DNA of 64,000 bases from Alphaproteobacteria bacterium (GTDB lineage: Bacteria; Pseudomonadota; Alphaproteobacteria; Micavibrionales; Micavibrionaceae), in assembly GCA_020445145.1 (NCBI GenBank), contig JAGRHC010000023.1, positions 1 to 64,000 on the forward strand, read 5' to 3'. Both the position numbers and the translations under genes were made by a program. The notes beneath the pieces were generated by a model. The model had not been told where the DNA came from. It ran no database searches and worked only from the letters and a program-made list of their open reading frames with translations. Positions 1-9,897 of the stretch are shown piece after piece (position 1 is the first letter of the stretch; each line of letters begins with the position of its first letter).

Positions 1-140
1 AATTACAGAATAAATGAATTTTTTTTACGTATAGTTTAAGATTAAAATTTATATAAAATTTTATACACCTGCATTTACTTAATAAAAACAAGTAATACAT
101 AAAATAAATACTTAAAAATAAAAGTAATGATGAAAAAAAA

Positions 141-413
141 CTAACGAATATTCCTATACCCGCGATAAGCACGATAAAAAAGATAGAAAGATCCCAACGC
201 CGAAACAAATGATGCCATCTCTGCCTTAAAAACAAGATCCGGACGACCATCACCCCCTGCCCCAAAAAAGAAATGAAGCAAAAGCGAGCAAAAAGCCATA
301 CCAACAGCAATCAAAAAAACGCGCCTAGGATTTTCAGAAATCCAGCGATCCGCATAGCGCCAATCTGAACGGCGAACGTTTTGGATACTATTTGGAACTT
401 TCTTGTCGCCCAT
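141..413 (-). CDS. small two-TM membrane protein, unknown
   Basis: A 90-residue protein that I do not recognise. Two hydrophobic stretches are visible, at about residues 32-50 (VFLIAVGMAFCSLLLHFFF) and 66-82 (MASFVSALGSFYLFYRA), so it is probably an inner-membrane protein with a basic N-terminus and a short basic C-terminal tail. It starts with ATG and has only a weak ribosome site. It is the last gene of a leftward run that begins with the Tad-like genes, but nothing in it resembles a Tad component. The flanking 140 bases at the window edge are very AT-rich and hold no gene. Confidence 0.55.
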   Translation of the reverse strand: MGDKKVPNSIQNVRRSDWRYADRWISENPRRVFLIAVGMAFCSLLLHFFFGAGGDGRPDLVFKAEMASFVSALGSFYLFYRAYRGYRNIR

Positions 414-440
414 AAACCAAAAACCTAAAAATAAAACAAT

Positions 441-695
441 CTAGCGACCGGCGAGCCAGCGCACGGAAAAAGGATTGCCGTCAATTCCAATATCATCAAG
501 AAATCCCCGAACAACATCTTTCACCAACCAGCCCGTTTTGGATGAATATTCCGCCATCTCAAAAATATTACGCCAATAAACACGATCCGCAGTCCCCTCA
601 CGAACCTGAGCAGTAATATCTGGCTCATAACTGGAATACCCAAGACGGATAAAATCTATAAAAAACATAGTAGATATAAACCTGTTGTTCGTCAA
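441..695 (-). CDS. hypothetical protein, start uncertain
   Basis: An open frame of 84 codons with no recognisable domain. The most upstream start is TTG. The first in-frame ATG (MFFIDF) lies nine codons further in at 668 and has no clear ribosome site. A purine-rich AAGGAAA stands about 18 bases before the TTG. It lies in line with the Tad-like genes to the right and the small membrane protein to the left. It could be a genuine small gene or a chance frame. Confidence 0.4.
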   Translation of the reverse strand: MTNNRFISTMFFIDFIRLGYSSYEPDITAQVREGTADRVYWRNIFEMAEYSSKTGWLVKDVVRGFLDDIGIDGNPFSVRWLAGR

Positions 696-811
696 AACCG
701 GGCTGTCATTTCCTTTTTGAACATACTCCGCCTCAACACAGGAAATGCGAGAAGATTGCTACAACTGGATGATCAAAACAGGAATGCTGCCCAAAAAACC
801 TTAGGAAAAAA

Positions 812-1234
812 TCAATCCACAACAGGTTTACGCGCACTGGCAGAAAAGCTAAAAGCCCCAAATCCATCAGGGAAAATATCAAGGATTGGAGAAACTGGAT
901 AAACACCACCAACTTCAACAAAATCCACACCGTTAGCCGTATAAAAATCAGAGGAAATCTCGAGCCCGTCGGACGTCACCATCATACCGGAAAGTTTTGT
1001 CGCCGCATAAGTCTGAAATGTCGCCTCATCAAGATCTGAGTTCAAAGCCGCATAACGGCTTGTCTCCTCGACAGCATACTGCACACCCGCCATCGTCCAG
1101 ACAATACGCCCGGCCTCAACAACGCCAAACATCATCAGGAAAAAAGGCAATGCAACAAGCGCAAATTCAACCGCCGTTGCCCCTTGAGTGCCACACCAGA
1201 AACGCCCGAAAACACCAGAAAAACGTCTAAACAT
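812..1234 (-). CDS. TadE-family pseudopilin-like protein
   Basis: A 140-residue TadE/TadF-like protein of the tight-adherence (Flp) pilus system, expected to be a processed inner-membrane minor pilin. The N-terminus has the family signature: a short basic leader, then GATAVEFALVALPFFLMMFGVVEAGR, with the G/E pair typical of prepilin-peptidase sites and one hydrophobic helix (about 18-40). The rest is a small periplasmic domain. Its ATG follows the stop codon of the upstream TadE-like gene directly (TAGATG), so translation is probably coupled. No tadZ/cpaE, ATPase or platform gene is in the window, so this is a satellite of the system or one end of a larger tad locus. Confidence 0.8.
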   Translation of the reverse strand: MFRRFSGVFGRFWCGTQGATAVEFALVALPFFLMMFGVVEAGRIVWTMAGVQYAVEETSRYAALNSDLDEATFQTYAATKLSGMMVTSDGLEISSDFYTANGVDFVEVGGVYPVSPILDIFPDGFGAFSFSASARKPVVD

Positions 1235-1684
1235 CTAATCCACCCTCATCCGCGCAGAAACATTGATATCAATCCCGCTCGACAAGACAGGATAAGGAAA
1301 CAACGGCGTAAAATGCGAGGTAGCGCCAATATTGACAAAACGGCGCTGATAATCATCTGCACCAGCGCAAGTCACCGGACAAGCCTGGACAACACCATCC
1401 GAACACTCGCACTCAAAATCCGAAGTCACCGTCAACGCCGAAAAGTCGCCACCATAACTTTCTTGTGCCACAACTTGAACATTGTCATCGCTACCCACAT
1501 CAACAACATAAGAAGCAACCACTTCGACAACGTTCTGAACCTGCATCTTCTGAACAATATAAAGCCCGATATCAAATGTCCCGACCAGCATCAAAAGAAG
1601 TCCGGGAGCAATCAATGCAAACTCGACAGCAGAAGCACCCTCCTGCCTTAAAAAATACGAGTATATTTTGCGTATCTGTTTCAT
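1235..1684 (-). CDS. TadE-family pseudopilin-like protein
   Basis: A 149-residue second TadE-like protein. The basic leader MKQIRKIYSYFLRQEG precedes the conserved ASAVEFALIAPGLLLM helix (about residues 17-40). Its soluble part carries four Cys (CECSDG...ACPVTC), which could form disulphides in the periplasm; the neighbouring TadE-like protein lacks them. It lies 9 bases after the TadG-like gene and abuts the next TadE-like gene, so the three form one transcription unit. Distinguishing TadE from TadF by sequence alone is not possible here. Confidence 0.78.
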   Translation of the reverse strand: MKQIRKIYSYFLRQEGASAVEFALIAPGLLLMLVGTFDIGLYIVQKMQVQNVVEVVASYVVDVGSDDNVQVVAQESYGGDFSALTVTSDFECECSDGVVQACPVTCAGADDYQRRFVNIGATSHFTPLFPYPVLSSGIDINVSARMRVD

Positions 1685-1693
1685 AAATCCCCT

Positions 1694-2977
1694 CTAGAGA
1701 ACCAACTTAACACGAGGAAGACCGATATCTTTGACATCATATTTAGTGCAATTATTCCCCATCATTGGATTACCGGACAAAGTCACAGTACGGGCAATCA
1801 AACGAGTGCAGGGATCAACGCCCGCCGTCGTCGTATCATTCCCACCAAACGATAATCCTTGTGAAGGGAAATAAGCCACGCCGTCAAAAACAACCCCGCT
1901 GGATCCCAAAAGCTTATTCTGCAAATTATCACGATCTGGCGCATCAGGATCTTGGAAAAACGTAATCCCTGCCCAGTCATTGCCAGCCTCAGGAGCAGAA
2001 AATTGAACATACCGGCTACCTGAAATATCAAGACCGGCATAATTATTCCCATTACCAGTCAAAATAAAGGTAACCCCTTCCCCAATAAGCTCCCCACCCC
2101 CGGTAACTTTGAAATCACCACCATCAAGGATATAAACCCCCGGCTCAAAATGGACATCATTATTACCAGACACACTAATCCCGCCACAGTAAACACCAGG
2201 CGAAAGCGTTGTCGAGCTGGTCACATGCTTATTATGCTCATCACAACCGCTAAATGAAGGAATCTCAAGATCTTCATAGGGGTTTTTTAACGGAGACTGA
2301 TGCGCCCTTAATTGGCCATATTCAAAATCAACATTACTGCCGACCTCATAGCCACCACTAACCCTGACATCATTAATCGTTACACTTGAAGACCCACCAA
2401 GATCAAACGCATTATCACTCGTGGAGTTCGCGGCAATCCCGCAACTCGGCGCATTCACAATCACAGAACCGGACGTCGAAAAAGCCCCGTCAGCCGTTGG
2501 GTCAAGCGCAAGAATACAAAAATCGCCCTCCACCCCGCCAACAAAAGCTTCCGCATACGCAGTAACGTGCACCGGATTATCAGAAAAAATCTTGGTAAAA
2601 TAAACATCAGCATCCTGAGAAAGCGTTACGCCCCAGACAGCTCCACCATCCTCATCTCGAATATACTGCAATAACAACTCACCATTCTCCTCAGGCTCAT
2701 AGCCATTCTTTGCAGCCTCTTTCGTTGCAGCACTATTCATATTCCCAGCCGTCCCCTGAGCAAGCTCCCAGCCCGCTGCCAAAATAGCAGAATCAGCAGC
2801 TTGCTGTAGATTACGCTTCTTCGCCATCCACATACTCGCATCAGCCCCCAATCCGGCCACACCGATAATGACAGGCAACGCCAACGCAACAATGGGCAAC
2901 ACCGAACCAGAACGGCTCCGAACAAACTGATCAACCAGCAAAGCGATTGTTTTATCGTATTTTTCTCTGTCTATCAT
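1694..2977 (-). CDS. TadG-like pilus assembly protein
   Basis: A 427-residue TadG-type protein. It has the N-terminal TadE/TadG helix (SGSVLPIVALALPVIIGVAGLGADASMWM, about 20-48), followed by the KRNLQQAADSAILAAGWEL segment diagnostic of this family. A long Gly/Ser/Asn-rich periplasmic part follows, with repeated beta-type patches (about 200-390), and there are several Cys. It is first in the three-gene unit with the two TadE-like genes. Its role in Tad systems is accessory: anchoring or surface organisation of the pilus. An Flp pilin gene lies far away at about 55.9-56.1 kb in this same window. Confidence 0.75.
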   Translation of the reverse strand: MIDREKYDKTIALLVDQFVRSRSGSVLPIVALALPVIIGVAGLGADASMWMAKKRNLQQAADSAILAAGWELAQGTAGNMNSAATKEAAKNGYEPEENGELLLQYIRDEDGGAVWGVTLSQDADVYFTKIFSDNPVHVTAYAEAFVGGVEGDFCILALDPTADGAFSTSGSVIVNAPSCGIAANSTSDNAFDLGGSSSVTINDVRVSGGYEVGSNVDFEYGQLRAHQSPLKNPYEDLEIPSFSGCDEHNKHVTSSTTLSPGVYCGGISVSGNNDVHFEPGVYILDGGDFKVTGGGELIGEGVTFILTGNGNNYAGLDISGSRYVQFSAPEAGNDWAGITFFQDPDAPDRDNLQNKLLGSSGVVFDGVAYFPSQGLSFGGNDTTTAGVDPCTRLIARTVTLSGNPMMGNNCTKYDVKDIGLPRVKLVL

Positions 2978-3156
2978 CTTAAAGCCCCATTCCAGCCAGG
3001 TGAAAAGATAATGGAATTGTTATAGTATTTTCTTAACATTATAAGAAAAACAGGTTATCTAGACCTTAAGTATTGATAAAATTTAATATAATTTGAATCT
3101 GCACGACCCCGACACAGACATAAAACAGTAAAACCCCCTCCCCCGTATGTTAGGTC

Positions 3157-3187
3157 TTGCAGCATCACAAATGCCATGCTTTATACT
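3157..3187 (+). promoter_or_regulatory. candidate sigma-70-type promoter of glmM
   Basis: TTGCAG (3157-3162) and TATACT (3182-3187) are separated by 19 bases. The expected transcription start coincides with the ATG at 3194, and no Shine-Dalgarno sequence is visible, so glmM may be translated from a leaderless mRNA. The -10 box is a good match and the spacing is long. This is inference. Confidence 0.35.
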
Positions 3188-3193
3188 CCCCTT

Positions 3194-4567
3194 ATGACGC
3201 AAAAAGAAAAACGCAAATACTTTGGTACAGACGGCATCCGCGGTCAGGCAAACCGTTTCCCCATGACCGCCGACATGGCCCTGAAAATAGCAATGGCCAC
3301 GGCGCAAGTTCTGCGTAACGCCCGCAACGGAAACCACATGAACCGCGCCGTCATCGGCAAGGACACACGCCTGTCCGGATATATGCTGGAACAGGCCATG
3401 AGCGCCGGATTTGTGGCCATGGGCATGGACGTCATCCTGATTGGTCCCATCCCCACACCCGGAATCGCAAAACTCACACGCTCACTGCGCGCCGATGTTG
3501 GCGTCATGATCTCCGCATCCCACAACCCTTACACCGACAACGGAATCAAACTCTTTGGCCCCGATGGCTATAAACTTGCCGATGAAATCGAACACACAAT
3601 TGAGAAAAAAATCGACGCCGATCTCAGCGCAAAACTCGTAGAACCCGACAAAATCGGAAAAGCCAATCGTCTGGACGACGCCCTTGGCCGCTACATTGAG
3701 TCCTTAAAACGCTCTATTCCCCGTCGCGGCAGCCTTGAAGGCATGAAGGTCGTCGTCGATTGCGCCCACGGCGCAGCCTATAAAGTAGCCCCCCAGGTCC
3801 TGTGGGAGCTGGAAGTTGAAGTCATCGCGATCGGCAACAATCCGAATGGCCGCAACATCAACGCAAGCTATGGCGCCACCAGCCCGCAAAATCTTCAAAA
3901 AGCCGTAATCGAAAACAAAGCTGATGTCGGAATCGCTCTCGACGGCGACGCCGACCGTCTGATCATGGTCGATGAAAAAGGCGAAATCATCGACGGCGAT
4001 CAACTGATGGCCGCCCTCGCCCTGTTCATGAAACAGCAGGAAACATTAAAAGGCGGCGGCCTCGTCGCCACCGTCATGTCCAATCTCGGCCTTGAGCGCC
4101 TGATGGCAGAAAACGGCCTCAGCCTCGCCCGCACCAATGTCGGAGACCGATATGTTGTCGAACACATGCGCCAACACGGCTTCAACCTCGGCGGAGAACA
4201 GTCCGGACACATCGTATTATCCGACTTCGCCACCACAGGCGATGGCCTGCTCGCTGCGCTCCAGATCCTCTACATCATCAGCCAGCAAAACAAACCAGCC
4301 AGCGAAGCTCTAAAAGTTTTCAAACCCCTACCACAAATCCTTAAAAATGTTAGGTTTTCCGGCCTCCCTCCAATGCAAAACGAAACAGTACGTAAAGCAA
4401 TATCAGAGGCGCAGGAAAACTTCAAAAACCATGGGCGCATACTCGTCAGAGAATCTGGCACCGAGCCTTTGATCCGCGTTATGGCCGAAGGTGACGACCC
4501 CGCAAAAGTAGAAAACCTCGTCAACGATTTGTGCGAAGTGATTGAAAAAGCCTCCAAAGCTGTATAA
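3194..4567 (+). CDS. glmM: phosphoglucosamine mutase GlmM
   Basis: It converts glucosamine-6-phosphate to glucosamine-1-phosphate in the cytosolic UDP-GlcNAc pathway, feeding peptidoglycan and LPS. The protein opens with [10 protein letters not shown]. It carries the phosphoserine loop [17 protein letters not shown], the metal loop DGDADR, the sugar-binding GEQSGH loop and the C-terminal phosphate-binding [12 protein letters not shown]. Full length for the family (457 residues from this start). I chose the ATG at 3194 (MTQKEKRKY). An in-frame ATG at 3176 would add six residues and neither has a ribosome site. It leads a rightward run with hisZ (21-base gap) and purA. In many alphaproteobacteria glmM follows ftsH-folP; here it is separated from ftsH and lies in the opposite orientation. 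Confidence 0.97.
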   Translation: MTQKEKRKYFGTDGIRGQANRFPMTADMALKIAMATAQVLRNARNGNHMNRAVIGKDTRLSGYMLEQAMSAGFVAMGMDVILIGPIPTPGIAKLTRSLRADVGVMISASHNPYTDNGIKLFGPDGYKLADEIEHTIEKKIDADLSAKLVEPDKIGKANRLDDALGRYIESLKRSIPRRGSLEGMKVVVDCAHGAAYKVAPQVLWELEVEVIAIGNNPNGRNINASYGATSPQNLQKAVIENKADVGIALDGDADRLIMVDEKGEIIDGDQLMAALALFMKQQETLKGGGLVATVMSNLGLERLMAENGLSLARTNVGDRYVVEHMRQHGFNLGGEQSGHIVLSDFATTGDGLLAALQILYIISQQNKPASEALKVFKPLPQILKNVRFSGLPPMQNETVRKAISEAQENFKNHGRILVRESGTEPLIRVMAEGDDPAKVENLVNDLCEVIEKASKAV

Positions 4568-4588
4568 ATTCCCGGTCGGAAGAGCGAT

Positions 4589-5722
4589 ATGGATAAAAAC
4601 AACACAGAACTGGCCCTGCTGCCAAGTGGATTTGCCGACCTTCTCCCGCCTGATGCGGAAGAAGAAGCCCGCGCAATAACACTGCTCATGAAGCATTTTG
4701 CGGCCTTCGGCTACCACCGCGTGAAACCGCCCCTGCTTGAGTTTGAAGACAGCCTCCTCGCCCCTGGCCCTGGTGCCCGCATGGCGCCAGACACATTCCG
4801 CCTGATGGACCCAGTCTCCCACCGTATGCTGGGATTACGCCCGGACATCACACCACAAATCGCGCGCATAGCCTCCTCACGCCTCTGCAAAGAACCGCGC
4901 CCGCTAAGGCTAACATACGCCAGCGACGTCCTGCGCACCCGCGCAAGCCAGCTCCGCACCCGCCGCCAGTTTTGTCAGGTCGGATGCGAAATCATTGGCG
5001 ACGGCACGATCGACACAGATGTTGAAATTTGCATGCTGGCCCTGATCGGGCTGAAAGACCTCGGCCTGAAAAACATCACGCTGGACCTCAACATTCCGGG
5101 CTTCGCCGCCCGCCTGACCGATGGAAAAATGACGGAAGACATGAAATCAGCAATCCGTCAACGCAATCAGGATGCCCTCGCCGCCTCAGATATCCCGGCC
5201 GCAAAGACCATCGCAAAAGCAATGCAAGCCGCAGGTCCTGCAAAAACCGCACTCCCCGCACTCCAGAAACTGGAACTGCCAGAAGCGCTCACAAAAGACA
5301 TCGACATCCTCAGCCAACTGTGCAGCCAACTGGAAGCCGCCATAAACGATCTTGCCCTGACCGGCATATCCCTGACCATTGACATCCTCGACCAGGACGG
5401 CTTCGAATACCACAAGGGCCTTGGCTTCACCCTCTTCTCTCCCCACATCGGTGGAGAACTGGGACGCGGCGGATGCTACGAAGTCCAGTTCGGTGAAAGC
5501 GATCCCCCGGAAACAGCCCGCGGCTTCACCCTCTATATGGACACCATCGGCAAAGCAGCAACGCCGCCAAGCGCCCCCCCGAAGCTCCTTGCCGTCCCAT
5601 CCTCGGAAAAATGGACAACCCTTCAGGATTTACAAAATCAGGGCTGGACGATTTTACGGGGCGCCCCGGATCACAACTGTACACACCGCTATGATAGCGG
5701 AAAAATAACACCCATCGAGTAA
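4589..5722 (+). CDS. hisZ: HisZ, ATP phosphoribosyltransferase regulatory subunit
   Basis: A HisRS-like catalytically inactive paralogue that pairs with short-form HisG in the first step of histidine synthesis. The sequence shows class II tRNA-synthetase-like features: GFADLLPPDAEEEARA at the start, motif-2-like LRPDITPQIARI, and RRQFCQVGCEIIG. The C-terminal histidyl-specific region is divergent and there is no anticodon-binding domain; the 377-residue length fits HisZ rather than HisS. The start has a good ribosome site (GGAAGAG). hisG is not in the window. It lies between glmM and purA with short gaps (21 bases on each side), so cotranscription is likely. Confidence 0.9.
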   Translation: MDKNNTELALLPSGFADLLPPDAEEEARAITLLMKHFAAFGYHRVKPPLLEFEDSLLAPGPGARMAPDTFRLMDPVSHRMLGLRPDITPQIARIASSRLCKEPRPLRLTYASDVLRTRASQLRTRRQFCQVGCEIIGDGTIDTDVEICMLALIGLKDLGLKNITLDLNIPGFAARLTDGKMTEDMKSAIRQRNQDALAASDIPAAKTIAKAMQAAGPAKTALPALQKLELPEALTKDIDILSQLCSQLEAAINDLALTGISLTIDILDQDGFEYHKGLGFTLFSPHIGGELGRGGCYEVQFGESDPPETARGFTLYMDTIGKAATPPSAPPKLLAVPSSEKWTTLQDLQNQGWTILRGAPDHNCTHRYDSGKITPIE

Positions 5723-5743
5723 CGAAAAAGGAAAGGCAAAACC

Positions 5744-7036
5744 ATGAGCAACGTCGCCGTTATCGGCTCCCAATGGGGAGATGAAGGAAAAGGAAAAATT
5801 GTCGACTGGCTGTCATCCCGCGCAGATGTCGTCGTCCGTTTTCAAGGCGGCCATAACGCCGGCCACACCCTTGTCATTGACGGCGTAGAATACAAACTCA
5901 ACCTGCTCCCCTCCGGCATCGTCCGCCCCGGCAAACTCTCGATCATCGGCAACGGCGTTGTCGTCGACCCGTGGGCCCTTTTAAAAGAAATCCAGATCGT
6001 CAAAGAAAAAGGCGTAAAAATTACCCCTGAAAACCTTATGCTCGCCGAAAACGCCAACTTGATCCTGCCAGTCCACCGCGCACTGGACCAAGCCCTTGAG
6101 ATCACCCGCGGGAACACCCCCATCGGCACAACAAAGCGCGGCATCGGCCCGGCCTACGAAGACAAGGTCGCCCGCCGCGGAATCCGCGTTTGCGATCTCG
6201 CCCACCCGGATCTCCTGAAGGACAAAATCATGGCCATGATGTGCCATCACAACATCCTGCTCAAAGGCTTCGGTGCAGAGCCGATCGACACCATGGAAAC
6301 CTATAATAAACTCATGGAAATCGCCGACGACATCCTGCGCTACGCCGGCGTTGTCTGGAAACGCCTCGACGAAGCCCGTCAGGATGGCAAAAAAATCCTC
6401 TTCGAAGGCGCGCAAGGCGCGATGCTCGATATTGACCACGGCACCTACCCCTTCGTGACATCATCCAACACTGTCGCCGGACAAGCCGCCTCCGGCTCAG
6501 GCATGGGCCCTGACGCCGTTAAATACGTCCTTGGTATCACCAAAGCCTACACCACCCGCGTCGGAACTGGCCCGTTCCCAACCGAACAAGACAACGAAGT
6601 TGGCGCCTTCCTCGGAGAGAGAGGAAAAGAGTTCGGCACAGTCACTGGCCGCAAACGCCGCTGCGGATGGTTCGATGCCGTCCTCGTCCGACAAACCGTT
6701 AAACTCTGCGGCATACAAGGGATCGCATTAACAAAACTAGACGTACTGGATGGTTTAGACGAAATTAAAATCTGCACTGGATACGAACTGGACGGAAAAA
6801 CAATAGATCACCTTCCGGCCTCCCAAATCCATCAAGCCAACGTCACCCCAACCTACGAAACCCTCGAAGGCTGGAAAGAAAGCACCCGCGGCGCCCGCAG
6901 CTGGGCCGAACTCCCAGCATCAGCTGTCAAATACGTTCGCCGCGTTGAGGAACTGATCGGAGCCCCCGTCGCCCTCCTCTCCACCAGCCCGGAACGCGAG
7001 GACACCATCCTCATGCGCGACCCCTTCGTGGATTAG
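5744..7036 (+). CDS. purA: adenylosuccinate synthetase PurA
   Basis: It catalyses GTP-dependent ligation of aspartate to IMP, the first committed step to AMP. The N-terminal [15 protein letters not shown]-loop-like motif with the catalytic Asp and the GGHNAGHT signature are both intact. Later blocks ([48 protein letters not shown], and [11 protein letters not shown]) are all present. Length of 430 residues is normal. The ribosome site AAGGAAAGG lies 8 bases before the ATG. Last of the glmM-hisZ-purA set. Confidence 0.97.
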   Translation: MSNVAVIGSQWGDEGKGKIVDWLSSRADVVVRFQGGHNAGHTLVIDGVEYKLNLLPSGIVRPGKLSIIGNGVVVDPWALLKEIQIVKEKGVKITPENLMLAENANLILPVHRALDQALEITRGNTPIGTTKRGIGPAYEDKVARRGIRVCDLAHPDLLKDKIMAMMCHHNILLKGFGAEPIDTMETYNKLMEIADDILRYAGVVWKRLDEARQDGKKILFEGAQGAMLDIDHGTYPFVTSSNTVAGQAASGSGMGPDAVKYVLGITKAYTTRVGTGPFPTEQDNEVGAFLGERGKEFGTVTGRKRRCGWFDAVLVRQTVKLCGIQGIALTKLDVLDGLDEIKICTGYELDGKTIDHLPASQIHQANVTPTYETLEGWKESTRGARSWAELPASAVKYVRRVEELIGAPVALLSTSPEREDTILMRDPFVD

Positions 7037-7113
7037 GAAAAACGTTCAGGCTTAAAGACTTCTACGCCCTATACATTTTAACAAAACCGTTTTAAACTGG
7101 TGCAGACACCGGA

Positions 7114-9276
7114 ATGCAAAATCCTGCGCATTCCATCCTTCCGGACACCGCCATGACAGAGAACCTTGACAATAGCGAACAGAACGCAGAAAGGTCCGAT
7201 GATAATCCATCATCGGATGCCTCTCCACCGCCGCGCGCTCAGGAAACAACAGGTGGAAACGGCAAGTTCATCACAATGGACAACATCCAGATCTATCCGG
7301 ATCGCCCCCTCCCGCGCTATGATAACGGCCCCGTAAAGGCCTATGCCGCAAGCGACCCAAAAGGAAAAGACAAAGAAGGATACGTCGCGCTCATCTGCGA
7401 ACCGGAACTCGTCCCGAGACGGAAAATAGCGCCTTTCTACCGTGAGACAGGAAACACAACGCTCCTGCGCCTAAATAAAACGGACATCTGCTACTGGAAC
7501 CAGACGCGCGAACAACGCTTCGTCTTTGTTTATCACGACCTTTGCGAACAGCCACTCCTGACGGGAAATATTGCCCCTCCCGACATAAGCTTTAAAAATT
7601 CATTCATGACGGAACTGGTTATTCGCCCGATCGTCAGCGCCCTGCGTGAACTGGCAGATAAAAATATGTTCCACGGAAATATCCGACCATCAAACATATA
7701 TTACGCCAAAGCTGGCCGTGATCAGCCTGTAATTCTCGGCGACGGCCTAAGCCTCCCCCCAGGCTTCTCACAACCTATTCTATTCGAAACAATCCAGAGA
7801 AGTCATGCCGACCCCGTAGCAAAAGGTCCAGGAAGTATAAGCGAAGATCTCTACGCCCTTGGCGTAACACTCGCCACCATGATGTACCCAAATCCCAAAT
7901 TGGAAGGGATGCGTGACGAAGAAATCATTCGCAAAAAAGTTGAATTGGGAAGCTACGCAGCCCTGACAGAAGGCGAAAGAATATCTAGCTCCCATGTAGA
8001 ACTTTTGCGCGGACTTCTTCATGATGACCATGAGCTACGCTGGGGAATGGAAGACATAATGGGCTGGCTCGACGGCCGCCGCCTCACCCCCCAGCAACCC
8101 AAAAAGAAAAAGCAAGCCATGCGAACCCTGAAGTTCGCAGACCGCAAATATATTTCCGCTTACCCTCTTGCCCTCGACTTCCACAAATACAAAGAAGAAG
8201 CTGTAATGGTCTTCGAGGACGGAAAACTGCAGGAATGGCTTGAACGCTCCGTAGACGACAAGGAAGCCGTGGAACGCCTTGAAATTGCGCAATCATCGAT
8301 CAATAGCTACGACAGCTCGTCCCCAGCTCAAAAAAGAGAATACCTCGTCAGCATGGTAAAAACGGCACTAGCGCCAGACTTACCGCTACATTACAAATCA
8401 CTCGACATGATGAGCGAAGGAATTGGCTATGCCCTGGCAAAAACCTTTATCCTGAAACATGACCTGCGCCCCTTTCACGAACTCTTTGACAACAAGCTGC
8501 CAATTTCTCAGCTCTACATGCAAGAACAAGCACACATCCTCCCTCCCAAAATGTTCAAGACATTTGAACAATGTCGTCAAGCTGTACGCCAATCCAGAGT
8601 ATCAGAAGGCCTCGAACGCTGCCTTTACATGCTATGCCCGGACGTCCAGTGCCTCAGCCCGCGCCTTGAAGGATTCTATATTCGTAACGCAGGCGACCTT
8701 CTCATCGCCTTCGAAACGCTTTGCTCAAAAGGTCAGGCCCCGGAGAATTTTATTGACCGCCACGTTGCCGCCTTCTTATCCGTTCGCGACAGCCAACTGA
8801 TCGACTCATATATTTTTGATCTCAACACAAGCGAGAAACACCGCCTTATTTTTGCAGCCCTGAAAATATTGGCCGCTTCCCAAAAACGTTTCCGCCTCCC
8901 CCCGCTGCCAAACGTAGCAAAAACCCTGGCCGAGCGATTGGCGCCTGTTTACGAGCGCTTCCATGACCGCCATATGCGAAACGACATCGATACAAAAGTT
9001 CAAAAAGCAGCCCGAGATGGAGACCTCAACGGAATGCTGAGCGCACTGGATAACGCTGAGATGAAAAACAAAGATTTCCATAGCTTCAGAAACGCTATGA
9101 TCGAATACAAAAATCTTTCTAATGAACACAAACAACTGACCAACGGCCTCCAACATAAAGCAACTTTTGGGCGCGTTCGCGGACATAATATTTCTGTAAT
9201 CGTTTCAGCAATCCTCGCAACCATTCTGGTCGTCCTTGTTATTCTGGCCCGCTGGTCAGGAAACAGCTTCATCTAG
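7114..9276 (+). CDS. transmembrane pseudokinase-like protein
   Basis: A 720-residue protein with a serine/threonine-kinase-like fold at about residues 60-330 and one transmembrane helix near the C-terminus (about 695-715, ISVIVSAILATILVVLVILARW). The catalytic loop reads HGNIRPSN (187-194), with Asn189 where an active kinase has the catalytic Asp. The DFG position reads GDG, and the VAIK lysine is not visible (VALICE). The F-helix block SEDLYALGVTLATMM is kept. These changes point to a scaffold or nucleotide-independent regulator. The middle 350 residues match nothing I know. Start is uncertain between this ATG and one 13 codons later. The stop is 9 bases from the next gene, whose ribosome site overlaps it, so the two form a pair. 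Confidence 0.75.
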   Translation: MQNPAHSILPDTAMTENLDNSEQNAERSDDNPSSDASPPPRAQETTGGNGKFITMDNIQIYPDRPLPRYDNGPVKAYAASDPKGKDKEGYVALICEPELVPRRKIAPFYRETGNTTLLRLNKTDICYWNQTREQRFVFVYHDLCEQPLLTGNIAPPDISFKNSFMTELVIRPIVSALRELADKNMFHGNIRPSNIYYAKAGRDQPVILGDGLSLPPGFSQPILFETIQRSHADPVAKGPGSISEDLYALGVTLATMMYPNPKLEGMRDEEIIRKKVELGSYAALTEGERISSSHVELLRGLLHDDHELRWGMEDIMGWLDGRRLTPQQPKKKKQAMRTLKFADRKYISAYPLALDFHKYKEEAVMVFEDGKLQEWLERSVDDKEAVERLEIAQSSINSYDSSSPAQKREYLVSMVKTALAPDLPLHYKSLDMMSEGIGYALAKTFILKHDLRPFHELFDNKLPISQLYMQEQAHILPPKMFKTFEQCRQAVRQSRVSEGLERCLYMLCPDVQCLSPRLEGFYIRNAGDLLIAFETLCSKGQAPENFIDRHVAAFLSVRDSQLIDSYIFDLNTSEKHRLIFAALKILAASQKRFRLPPLPNVAKTLAERLAPVYERFHDRHMRNDIDTKVQKAARDGDLNGMLSALDNAEMKNKDFHSFRNAMIEYKNLSNEHKQLTNGLQHKATFGRVRGHNISVIVSAILATILVVLVILARWSGNSFI

Positions 9277-9285
9277 GAAAAACCT

Positions 9286-9828
9286 ATGGCAAAGAAACAA
9301 AAAGAAAAAGACACCAAACAAGCCAAACCCGCCCGCAAGGGCATGGGAATGGCAGGGCGCATCCTGTTCATCTTTCTTATTTTTGCATGCGTCCTCTTCC
9401 GTGCGACAGCCCTCCTAGTATGCGTTGGAATGCTGCCCACCATAGCAGCCTTCATGGTAACCTCCGGCTATTACCGCGCCAAAGCATATGCCATAGGAAT
9501 CCTTAATTTTGCAGGATGCACACCGTTTATTCTAAAGCTCTGGGGCAGCGGCAATGATTTTGACAGCGTCATCGACCTGCTAACCGACCCGATCGTCATC
9601 ATTGTCATGTATATGTCAGCCGTCGGCGGCTACATGCTAAACTGGTGTTGCGTAAGCTTCGTCTCATCGCTGATGTACGAAAAAGGAAAAATGCGCATCA
9701 AATCGATCGAAAAGCGCCGCGAAGAGCTGGTCGAACGCTGGGGCGAAGAAGTCACAGGCAGCATCCCGCTCGACCCCGACGGCTTCCCCTTGGAAAGCGA
9801 CAAAGCCTCCCTCCGCCGCAAATTCTAA
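9286..9828 (+). CDS. inner-membrane protein paired with the pseudokinase, unknown
   Basis: A 180-residue protein with a very basic N-terminus (KKQKEKDTKQAKPARKG). It has about four hydrophobic segments: 22-45, 46-60, 67-80 and 95-122. A charged cytosolic tail of about 55 residues follows (KSIEKRREELVERWGEEV...). I do not recognise a family. Its ribosome site AGGAAAA starts inside the stop codon of the pseudokinase gene, so translation is likely coupled and the two products may interact in the membrane. It is convergent with the sodium symporter gene. Confidence 0.65.
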   Translation: MAKKQKEKDTKQAKPARKGMGMAGRILFIFLIFACVLFRATALLVCVGMLPTIAAFMVTSGYYRAKAYAIGILNFAGCTPFILKLWGSGNDFDSVIDLLTDPIVIIVMYMSAVGGYMLNWCCVSFVSSLMYEKGKMRIKSIEKRREELVERWGEEVTGSIPLDPDGFPLESDKASLRRKF

Positions 9829-9840
9829 AAATCTAAAACC

Positions 9841-9882
9841 AAAAAAACAGGGCCGCCAAGCGCATAAAACGCCAGCGGCCCC
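9841..9882 (-). terminator. intrinsic terminator of the symporter gene
   Basis: A 7-bp G+C stem (GGGCCGC at 9850-9856 with GCGGCCC at 9875-9881) has an inner GCG/CGC pair in the loop. On the minus strand a run of seven T follows. This is placed for the leftward symporter gene ending at 9898. On the plus strand there is no T run. Confidence 0.8.
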
Positions 9883-9897
9883 GCTATATTTCAATAC

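Noticed and set aside
4589..5722. Histidyl-tRNA synthetase
   Set aside because: Lacks the anticodon-binding domain and the HisRS-specific histidine motifs; length and composition fit HisZ.
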